Positions 15,910-21,557 of a stretch of DNA of 21,557 nucleotides are shown piece after piece (the first letter of the stretch is position 1; every line of letters starts with the position of its first letter). The translations under genes and the position numbers were made by a program. This stretch comes from Prevotella sp. (GTDB taxonomy: Bacteria; Bacteroidota; Bacteroidia; Bacteroidales; Bacteroidaceae). The stretch lies in assembly GCA_021204605.1 (NCBI GenBank), contig JAJPZD010000241.1, forward strand, positions 1 through 21,557, given 5' to 3'. The notes beneath the pieces were generated by a model. The model was not told the DNA's origin. It worked only from the letters and a program-made list of their open reading frames with translations, and did no database searches.

Positions 15910-18900
15910 TTACTTTGAATTGTTGAGGATCCAGCGTCGTGCGTTTACGAAGGCCTCGATCCAAGGGGTTATTTCGTCGTTGCGGCGGTTGGCGGGGTAC
16001 CATGCGTTTTGCCAGGGGAAGATGGCGCGTTCGAGGTGTGGCATCATGGCGAGGTGTCTGCCGTCGGCGGAGCAGATACCGGCGACATTATAGTCAGAGC
16101 CATTGGGGTTGCCTGGATAATCAGAGTAAGTATATTTCGCTACTATATTGTATTTGTCGGCACTTTCCGGGAGAGAGAACTTACCTTCGCCGTGAGCCAC
16201 CCAGAGGCCCAGTCGGTTGCCGCTTAGCGAGCTGAAGAGCACGCTGTTGTTTTGCGGTATGTCGAGGCAGATGAAGGAGCTTTCGAATTTAAGCGAGTCA
16301 TTGTGGAGCATTTTGGCGCGTTGAGTATGTTCAGGATTGATGAGGTTGAGTTCCACCATGAGTTGGCAGCCGTTGCAGATGCCGAGAGAGAGGGTGTCGT
16401 TGCGGGCATAGAATCTGTCGAGCGCCTCTTTCGCTTTCGGGTTGAAGAGGAATGCTCCTGCCCAGCCTTTCGCGCTGCCGAGCACGTCGGAGTTGGAGAA
16501 GCCACCGCAGAACACGATGAAGTTGACATCATCGAGTGTCTCTCGCCCTGCGATAAGATCGGTCATCATAATATCTTTCACGTCGAAGCCGGCGAGGAAG
16601 AGCGAGTAGGCCATTTCGCGGTCGCCGTTGGTGCCTTTCTCGCGTATGATAGCCGCTGTGATGCCGGTCATGGAATGTCGTTTGGGTGAGATGCCATATT
16701 GCGACATTCTGCCGGTGAAATTGCTGTTGAATTTCATGTCGAGGGGTTGCCTCATTATGTTGTTTTTGCGTTTTAGTGCGCAGCCGTTGAAGCTCTGTTT
16801 GCGGTCGAGCAGGTAAGACGTCTTGAACCAGACATCTCGGAGTGCGTTGATGTCGAGGATTTCCTCGTAATCGTTGAGCTTGATGGTGAGGTTGCGGTCA
16901 TTCGGAGTGGTGTAGCCGATTTTGGCGAAACCGACTCCCATGTCGTCCATGAAGTCGAAGAAGTCAAAGCGGTGTTCGTCAGCCACCTCGATGATTACGC
17001 CGGGGTTCTCTGCGAAGAGCGATTTTATGATGTCGCCGTCGCTGCAAATATTATGCAGGTTGATACTCATGCCGCCGGTGGAGTTGGCGAAGCACATTTC
17101 GAGCAGACAGGTGATGAGGCCTCCTGCGCTGATGTCGTGGCCCGCCATTATCCAGCCACGGTTGATGAGTTCCTGGATAGCGTTGAAGGCATCGCGGAAA
17201 TAGTCAGCGTTGGTTACGGTAGGCACGTCATCGCCAATTTTGCCGAGCGATTGTGCGAGTGCGCTGCCGCCGAGCCGTTGTTTGTCGAAAGAGAAGTCAA
17301 TGTGATACAGTGAGGCATGCTTGTCGTTGACTACTACGGGAGATACCACTTTTCGGATGTCGGAGACCTCCGCGCCGGCACTTACGATTACCGTGCCCGG
17401 ACTGATAATCTTCTGTCCGTCGGGGTACTGCTGGCTCATCGAGAGGGAGTCTTTGCCTGTAGGCACGTTGATACCGAGCTGGCAGCAGAAGTCAGAGAGG
17501 GCTTGTACGCCTTGATAGAGGCGAGCGTCCTCACCCTGTTGTGAGCGGCATGGCCACATCCAGTTGGCAGAGAGGCTTACGCTGTCTAAGCCTTCGGGCA
17601 TAGGAGCCCAGACGATATTTGTCAGAGCCTCTGCTACGGAGAGGATGCTGCCGGTGGCAGGAGAGGCGAGGCCGGCTTGTGGTGCATGTCCGATGGCTGT
17701 TGCGATGCCCTTGATGCCACGGTAGTCGAGAGCTACGACGCCACAGTCGGAGAGTGGCAATTGAATTTGGCCTTGGCACTGCTGTCGGGCTATTCTGCCT
17801 GTCACGGAGCGGTCAACCTTGTTGGTAAGCCAGTCTTTGCACGCCACAGCCTCCAATTGGAGGACATTTTCAAGAAGCGCAAGCAACGGGGACTTATTAG
17901 CGTTGGCAACAGCGTTGCCGGGCTGTTTGTTTTCAGAGCCATTAGTGTTGATGAGCGGGTATTTTACGTTGGCGTAGTGTCTTTCTACGGTGGAGTCGAT
18001 CATTACCGTTTTAGGAGAATGTCCGAACATCTGTGCCACGTCGAGGTCGAATGGTTTTATGCCGTCGCCTTGTACGAAGGAGAAATGAGCGTCGCCGGTA
18101 GTTTTGCCCACCACGTATAGTGGTGCGCGTTCCCTTTCTGCTATTTGTCGTACATGGTCGATGTATTTCTCGTCGATGAGCAGGCCCATGCGCTCTTGGC
18201 TCTCGTTGGCGATAATTTCCTTGCTTGATAGTGTTTTGTCACCGATAGGCAGTTTGGTCATGTCGATTACGCCGCCACATTCTTCCACGAGTTCGGAGAG
18301 GCAGTTGACGTGTCCGGCGGAGCCATGGTCGTGAATGCTGACCACTGGGTTGTCATCGTCCTCGCAGAGGGCGCGGACGAGGTTGTAGGCCCGTTTTTGC
18401 ATTTCGGGGTTAGCGCGTTGCACGGCATTGAGTTCAATACCATTTGAGTATCTTCCGGTATCAACGGAGGAGACAGAGCCGCCTCCAAGTCCGATGCGGT
18501 AGTTGTCTCCGCCGACGACGACGATTTTGTTGCCTTTCTGGGGCTGTTTTTTGAGGCAGTCGCGCTTGGTGCCGTAGCCGACGCCTCCGGCGAGCATGAT
18601 GACCTTGTCGTAGGCATATTTTTCACTGCCCTCTTGATGCTCGAAGGTGAGAACAGAGCCACAGATGAGGGGTTGTCCGAATTTGTTGCCGAAGTCAGAA
18701 GCACCGTTTGAGGCTTTTATGAGGATCTGTTCAGGTGTTTGGTACAGCCACTTGCGAACTGGAAGGATGCTCTCCCATGCGCGGAATACGCTGTTGTTGT
18801 CGGTGTTGTCGCCCTCTGTATTGGCAGTGTCGTCTTTGAGGCGTGGGTAGGCGGTCATGTACACGGCGGTGCCGGCGATGGGCCATGAGCCGACGCCACC

Positions 18901-19722
18901 CCCCATGCGGTCGCGTATTTCGCCTCCGGTGCCTGTTGCGGCTCCGTTGAATGGTTCGACGGTTGTAGGGAAGTTGTGTGTTTCGGCCTTGAGAGATATC
19001 ACGGATTGGATATTTTTTGTGACGAAGTAGAAATTAGTAGAAATTTGTTTTGGCGCAAACTGTTCAATATCAGGTCCTTGCGAGAAAGCGACATTGTCTT
19101 TGTAGGCACTAAGTATGTGATGGGGGTTTTCTTTAGTGGTTTTTTTGATGAGATTGAACAGAGAGGATTCCATTTCCTTGCCATCGATGATAAATGTGCC
19201 GCCGAAGATTTTGTGTCGGCAGTGTTCGGAATTTATCTGTGCGAAACCGAATATTTCGGAGTCGGTGAGCGGTCTGCCGAGCTGTTTTTCGATGCCGTGC
19301 AAGTAGTTGATTTCCTCTGTTGAGAGGGCGAGGCCTTCCTGTTCGTTGTATTCTTCGAGGTTGTCGATATGCCGGATAGGTTCGGGTTGGTGGTCAACAG
19401 TGAAGATGTCTTGGTCGAGGCCGTTGTACATACGCTGGAGCATCGTGTCGTGTTCAGCGTCTTGTGAGCTGACTGGGAAATACTCCTCGATGCGAGAGAT
19501 GCCGTGCACGTTCATGTTCTGTGTGATTTCTACGGCGTTGGTGCTCCATGGGGTGATCATTTCCCGTCGTGGTCCGACGAAGAAGCCGCTGATTTTGTCG
19601 TTGTCAATAACGGAGGCGTTGCCGTAGAGCCAGGAAAGTTTGTAGATCTCATCGTCAGAGAGCCTATGGTCGGAAGCCGTGGCAATGATTGATTGATTAT
19701 CGGTTTTAAAAAAGTATATCAT
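15910..19722 (-). CDS. purL: Phosphoribosylformylglycinamidine synthase, large single-chain type
   Basis: A 1270-residue enzyme for step four of purine synthesis: FGAR + glutamine + ATP to FGAM. Domain order is the proteobacterial/eukaryotic large form: N-terminal PurS-like region, linker with FAQINSEHCRHKIFGG, first synthetase half (ETHNFPTTVEPFNGAATGTG, GLGGGSVSS, HDHGSAGHV), second pseudo-symmetric half (GKDSLSM, MAGHDISAGGLITCLLEM) and a C-terminal glutaminase with nucleophile Cys1116 (LGICNGCQ), His1229 and Glu1231 (MMPHLER). Separate PurQ and PurS are therefore not needed. The start is the ATG at 19722 (MIYFFKTDNQS); an in-frame TTG four codons earlier is less likely. A promoter at 19920-19949 gives a long leader. 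Confidence 0.97.
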   Translation of the reverse strand: MIYFFKTDNQSIIATASDHRLSDDEIYKLSWLYGNASVIDNDKISGFFVGPRREMITPWSTNAVEITQNMNVHGISRIEEYFPVSSQDAEHDTMLQRMYNGLDQDIFTVDHQPEPIRHIDNLEEYNEQEGLALSTEEINYLHGIEKQLGRPLTDSEIFGFAQINSEHCRHKIFGGTFIIDGKEMESSLFNLIKKTTKENPHHILSAYKDNVAFSQGPDIEQFAPKQISTNFYFVTKNIQSVISLKAETHNFPTTVEPFNGAATGTGGEIRDRMGGGVGSWPIAGTAVYMTAYPRLKDDTANTEGDNTDNNSVFRAWESILPVRKWLYQTPEQILIKASNGASDFGNKFGQPLICGSVLTFEHQEGSEKYAYDKVIMLAGGVGYGTKRDCLKKQPQKGNKIVVVGGDNYRIGLGGGSVSSVDTGRYSNGIELNAVQRANPEMQKRAYNLVRALCEDDDNPVVSIHDHGSAGHVNCLSELVEECGGVIDMTKLPIGDKTLSSKEIIANESQERMGLLIDEKYIDHVRQIAERERAPLYVVGKTTGDAHFSFVQGDGIKPFDLDVAQMFGHSPKTVMIDSTVERHYANVKYPLINTNGSENKQPGNAVANANKSPLLALLENVLQLEAVACKDWLTNKVDRSVTGRIARQQCQGQIQLPLSDCGVVALDYRGIKGIATAIGHAPQAGLASPATGSILSVAEALTNIVWAPMPEGLDSVSLSANWMWPCRSQQGEDARLYQGVQALSDFCCQLGINVPTGKDSLSMSQQYPDGQKIISPGTVIVSAGAEVSDIRKVVSPVVVNDKHASLYHIDFSFDKQRLGGSALAQSLGKIGDDVPTVTNADYFRDAFNAIQELINRGWIMAGHDISAGGLITCLLEMCFANSTGGMSINLHNICSDGDIIKSLFAENPGVIIEVADEHRFDFFDFMDDMGVGFAKIGYTTPNDRNLTIKLNDYEEILDINALRDVWFKTSYLLDRKQSFNGCALKRKNNIMRQPLDMKFNSNFTGRMSQYGISPKRHSMTGITAAIIREKGTNGDREMAYSLFLAGFDVKDIMMTDLIAGRETLDDVNFIVFCGGFSNSDVLGSAKGWAGAFLFNPKAKEALDRFYARNDTLSLGICNGCQLMVELNLINPEHTQRAKMLHNDSLKFESSFICLDIPQNNSVLFSSLSGNRLGLWVAHGEGKFSLPESADKYNIVAKYTYSDYPGNPNGSDYNVAGICSADGRHLAMMPHLERAIFPWQNAWYPANRRNDEITPWIEAFVNARRWILNNSK

Positions 19723-19734
19723 AATGCTTCGCAA

Positions 19735-19765
19735 AATAAGAATTAAGAATTAAGAATTAAGAATT
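19735..19765. repeat. Tandem AATTAAG repeat upstream of purL
   Basis: Three perfect 7-base units (aattaag at 19741, 19748 and 19755) preceded by a partial aataag and ending in aattc. It lies inside the purL leader, just before the start codon. Confidence 0.8.
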
Positions 19766-19858
19766 CGATGTGGGTGTAAACCACTGCGGACGGTGCCCGA
19801 ATGAGAACTTATTCTATGTGTTTCTTGTTCGCTTGCAATTTGTTTCTCCGAAACGAGC

Positions 19859-19878
19859 GGACTCAATAAATTGTGTCC
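19859..19878. repeat. 20-base near-palindrome
   Basis: ggactcaata / aattgtgtcc: 8 of 10 positions are complementary about the centre. It shares the core CAATTTATTG (here as its complement CAATAAATTG) with the hairpin at 20003-20023, suggesting the same kind of palindromic element. Confidence 0.55.
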
Positions 19879-19919
19879 CTACACGTTGGGAAGAGAGCGT
19901 GCGAAATTATAATTATGTG

Positions 19920-19949
19920 CAAAGGTAATGAAAAATTGGAGATTTTCAA
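19920..19949 (-). promoter_or_regulatory. purL promoter
   Basis: On the minus strand TTG (19949-19947), exactly 19 bases, then TACCTTTG (19927-19920): a full Bacteroidetes consensus match. The -33 TTG lies inside the first unit of the tandem repeat at 19945-19982. Confidence 0.78.
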
Positions 19950-19982
19950 GTTAAAAGTTTCAAGTTAAAAGTTAAAAGTTTG
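19945..19982. repeat. 14-base tandem repeat TTCAAGTTAAAAGT
   Basis: Two perfect units (19945-19958 and 19959-19972) and a partial third (ttaaaagtt). It is followed by tgatgcggcg, the same tail that follows the repeat near 15890. The first unit contributes the -33 element of the purL promoter. Confidence 0.8.
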
Positions 19983-20002
19983 ATGCGGCGCCGAGTATGT
20001 AG

Positions 20003-20023
20003 CTCCCCAATTTATTGAGGGAG
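20003..20023. repeat. Hairpin with CAATTTATTG core
   Basis: CTCCC-CAAT-tt-ATTG-a-GGGAG forms nine pairs with one bulged A. No T-run follows, so it is not a terminator. It is related by its core to the palindrome at 19859-19878. Confidence 0.55.
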
Positions 20024-20114
20024 AAAGAGAAAAGTTAAGAATAAGAACAATATAACGGGAAGAAATACGTATAAATAAAGAACGAGAAAAATTAACTAAT
20101 TAAATGAAAGTGAT

Positions 20115-20750
20115 ATGTTACCAGGAAATGCAAGATTAGTGACATGCCCTAAATGTGGGAGGAAAAAAGAGTTGTTAAGTTTAATGTCAGGGAACACATT
20201 CGGGGCAACGTTCTGGTCGGATACGAAAAGGGATGCTCCGATGTTGCCACAGGTCTCACCGATACAAAGATGTCCTAATTGTGGAACGTTTTATTTTATC
20301 AAGGACCAGGAATATGAGAAAGGTGATGATGTAAGCTTTGAATTAGGGACGTTGACGTTAGAGGAATGTAAAGAAGCGCAAGAGCAGTTTGCAACATCCC
20401 AGATACCGGAAGAAGATGCGAATATTCTACGCATTCAGACTATATTTGCGTATAATGACAAGTATTACCGTTCAAGAGAGGATGAAAATGAAGAGGTAAG
20501 TGAGAATATTAGCGAAGAGGATTTTGAATTTTTCAGAACAACGGTTTTAAACTTTATAGAGAGTCAGAAAGACATAGACATTCTTTTCAAGGCGGAGCTA
20601 ATGCGAGAGATTGGGCAGTTTGAGGAGTGCATATCAATTTTGAGTGATATTAAAGATTCAAATTTACAGAACATCAAAGCACAAATTCTTGAGCATGCCG
20701 AAAAAGGGATATGTGGGGTGTTTGCTTTTGTAAAACTGAAAAAACGATAA
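20115..20750 (+). CDS. Zinc-ribbon protein with TPR-like C-terminus, unknown function
   Basis: A 211-residue cytoplasmic protein I do not recognise. Two CxxC pairs, Cys11/Cys14 (CPKCGRKKEL) and Cys53/Cys56 (CPNCGTFYF), are spaced like a four-cysteine zinc ribbon. Between them is SGNTFGATFWSDTKRD, and after them a very acidic middle (about 75-140). The C-terminal third (FKAELMREIGQFEECISIL and following) looks like one or two TPR-type helical hairpins. There is no signal peptide or membrane segment. Base composition is more AT-rich than the neighbouring genes, and no consensus promoter was found upstream. It stands alone between purL and the small antitoxin-like gene. A role as a protein-binding adaptor is guesswork. 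Confidence 0.8.
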   Translation: MLPGNARLVTCPKCGRKKELLSLMSGNTFGATFWSDTKRDAPMLPQVSPIQRCPNCGTFYFIKDQEYEKGDDVSFELGTLTLEECKEAQEQFATSQIPEEDANILRIQTIFAYNDKYYRSREDENEEVSENISEEDFEFFRTTVLNFIESQKDIDILFKAELMREIGQFEECISILSDIKDSNLQNIKAQILEHAEKGICGVFAFVKLKKR

Positions 20751-20947
20751 CAGGGATTCTCACATTGCAAAGAGACTGTAAAAAGAACTGTGTCAAAGAA
20801 AGAAAATGAAGATTATAGTATAATTGCACCTCTATGTTGAATGTACAAAGCTATATAAAACATTTGTCATAATTATATATTATCTGATTTTTTCTTTAGC
20901 TTTGCAGTTAGGATTTATAATTATTCATTTTTAAAAAGTCAATGTTT
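20751..20947. other. AT-rich gene-free stretch
   Basis: No credible gene, tRNA or terminator was seen. The only noted item is a 30-base sequence at 20887-20916 that recurs with 24 of 30 identities at 21423-21452. Confidence 0.6.
20887..20916 (+). repeat. Left copy of an imperfect direct repeat
   Basis: Centred on TAGCTTTGCAGTTAGGATT; it aligns to TAACTTTGCAGTTAAGATT at 21423-21452, with nearly all differences being transitions. It includes a TAnnTTTG -7-like element (20897-20904) without a good -33. The two copies bracket the antitoxin/GNAT pair. Confidence 0.6.
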
Positions 20948-20978
20948 TTTGCAAATACAGAAATTTGTTGTAATTTTG
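20948..20978 (+). promoter_or_regulatory. Promoter of the antitoxin-like gene
   Basis: TTTG (20948-20951), exactly 19 bases, TAATTTTG (20971-20978): a perfect Bacteroidetes consensus. The predicted start is near 20985, giving a leader of about 73 nt to the ATG at 21058. Confidence 0.75.
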
Positions 20979-21057
20979 CACAATAGAGCTGCCAAGCCTC
21001 TTAACAATGTTCAAATCGGCAGGTCGTTTTATTCTTATATAATTAATTATTAACGCT

Positions 21058-21219
21058 ATGGCTCGACCAATTAAAGAAACACCTGTGATAACAGGTAAAG
21101 ACGCTGAACGCTTTGAGGAGAAAATGAAGCACCTCGTTCCTGCGAGCAAGGAGGAGATAGAGAATGGTAGGAAACTCTACGAATATTTCAAAGCCAAGGG
21201 CTCATTTGACTTACGATGA
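21058..21219 (+). CDS. Small antitoxin-like protein
   Basis: A 53-residue, highly charged protein beginning MARPIKETPVITGKDAERFE and ending FKAKGSFDLR. The pattern MARPI..TPV..G.DA.RF..RMK followed by SKEE matches, from memory, the short partner encoded just before GNAT-type acetyltransferase genes in Bacteroidales, an arrangement read as a type II toxin-antitoxin pair. The consensus promoter upstream and the four-base ATGA overlap with the next gene support a real, coupled gene. No DNA-binding fold can be identified from so short a sequence. Antitoxin function is inferred from this arrangement only. Confidence 0.7.
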   Translation: MARPIKETPVITGKDAERFEEKMKHLVPASKEEIENGRKLYEYFKAKGSFDLR

Positions 21220-21413
21220 TGGTCATTAAAGGATATGATTTAATACCGTTGAATGCGGACACAGAGATAAAACCGTTCAAGAGTATAGACAAGGATTTGA
21301 ACGGTTTTTTATTTGATGATTCAAAAAAGTATTTGGAACAACTCATGGCTGTCGCATATTTGCTTGAAGATTCAACTTGTGGCAACACCGTTGCTTATGT
21401 TGATGATTTATGA
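21216..21413 (+). pseudogene. Truncated GNAT-family acetyltransferase (toxin-like)
   Basis: A 65-codon reading (MMVIKGYDLIPLNADTEIKP, then DLNGFLFDDSKKYLEQLMAV, AYLLED, NTVAYV) resembles the first third of Bacteroidales GNAT acetyltransferases that pair with the small protein upstream; full members are about 170-190 residues. It stops right after NTVAYV with DDL, where family members usually continue FSLLNDKI. The usual FDCG before DLN..L reads FKSI. The acetyl-CoA-binding part is absent and nothing downstream in the window restores it, so it is probably a remnant and inactive as an enzyme. A genuine short protein cannot be excluded. Confidence 0.6.
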
Positions 21414-21420
21414 TTTGCAG

Positions 21421-21555
21421 TTACTTTTTCCCTAACTTTGCAGTTAAGATTGGAAATGTTTTATGGGTATCATAACCAACAAATGATTTCTGCTCATTAT
21501 ATAAATCTTCTTTTATGCAAAGCATATCGGTTGAAAGATTAACCAACTTGCGCAT
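21421..21555 (-). CDS. Possible partial ORF, very weak
   Basis: A minus-strand reading open from the right edge to the TAA at 21421-21423 contains MRKLVNLSTDMLCIKEDLYN and ends ILTAKLGKK. It could be the 3' end of a gene entering from the right, but it overlaps the direct repeat at 21423-21452 and a plus-strand TAACTTTG promoter-like element, and 45 open codons can arise by chance. No family is recognised. Confidence 0.25.
   Translation of the reverse strand: MRKLVNLSTDMLCIKEDLYNEQKSFVGYDTHKTFPILTAKLGKK
21423..21452 (+). repeat. Right copy of the imperfect direct repeat
   Basis: Copy of the sequence at 20887-20916, 536 bases downstream, containing TAACTTTG (21433-21440). It begins ten bases after the premature end of the GNAT-like reading. 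Confidence 0.6.
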
Positions 21556-21557
21556 AT

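Larger units (their letters stand above)
19723..19913 (-). promoter_or_regulatory. Long purL leader with alternative pairings
   Basis: The stretch between the predicted transcript start (about 19912) and the purL ATG contains no gene. In the leader RNA a near-palindrome (19859-19878, ggac..caat..attg..gtcc) can fold locally, a GTTTC-GGA-GAAAC hairpin follows (19842-19854), and caattt (19836-19841) can instead pair with aaattg (19868-19873), so two structures exclude each other. It resembles no riboswitch family I recognise, and no terminator follows. Regulation by attenuation or a ligand is a hypothesis only. Confidence 0.35.

Noticed and set aside
16252..18120. Several plus-strand ORFs of 90-147 codons inside purL
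   Set aside because: They are antisense to an intact, strongly conserved enzyme and have no recognisable motifs.
19723..19913. Known purine (or other) riboswitch in the purL leader
   Set aside because: The conserved core of the purine aptamer is not visible, nor any other aptamer I recognise; only generic pairings are supported.
20881..20960. Transposase or other gene 3' end encoding ILTAKLKKK on the minus strand at the left repeat copy
   Set aside because: The frame has stop codons immediately upstream, so only the short DNA repeat is supported.
1..21557. CRISPR array, tRNA or rRNA genes, prophage
   Set aside because: No regularly spaced long repeats, no tRNA-like TTCGA arm with cloverleaf, no rRNA-like segment and no phage proteins were found.

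Overview
The window looks like chromosomal DNA from a Prevotellaceae-type member of the Bacteroidales. It carries the type IX secretion genes porU and porV, which Prevotella, Porphyromonas and Tannerella have and Bacteroides generally lacks. It also has repeated matches to the Bacteroidetes primary-sigma promoter (TTG or TTTG, about 19-20 nt, TAnnTTTG), very little Shine-Dalgarno, and Bacteroidales-type protein sequences. Genus or species cannot be fixed from the sequence alone.

Layout. 1-2340 (minus): the 5' end of rpiB and a complete tkt, a non-oxidative pentose phosphate pair, with a promoter in front of tkt. 2387-4509 (minus): two overlapping glycosyltransferase genes (GT4 then GT2) with their own promoter. 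4600-4842 (plus): a gene-free stretch with a consensus promoter, a foldable core and a strong intrinsic terminator, which I read as a stand-alone small RNA of about 205 nt. 4910-11321 (minus): a cluster transcribed as FAH-family hydrolase, porU, porV, ispF and a small MerR-type regulator. PorU is the cell-surface sortase of type IX secretion and PorV its outer-membrane shuttle partner. 11351-14340 (plus): clpB, divergent from that cluster and closed by an intrinsic terminator. 14332-19949 (minus): a secreted GHL10-type glycoside hydrolase and the large single-chain purL, the latter with a consensus promoter and a leader of about 190 nt. 19735-21557: AT-rich DNA with short tandem repeats, two palindromes, a zinc-ribbon protein of unknown role, and a small toxin-antitoxin-like pair whose GNAT-like second gene is cut short.

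Most of the window is housekeeping and conserved envelope biology. The parts that are not explained by ordinary genes are the small RNA locus, the purL leader with competing pairings, the family of short intergenic tandem repeats with similar flanks, and the direct-repeat-flanked antitoxin/GNAT remnant near the right end. No tRNA, rRNA, CRISPR array, complete insertion sequence or phage module was seen.
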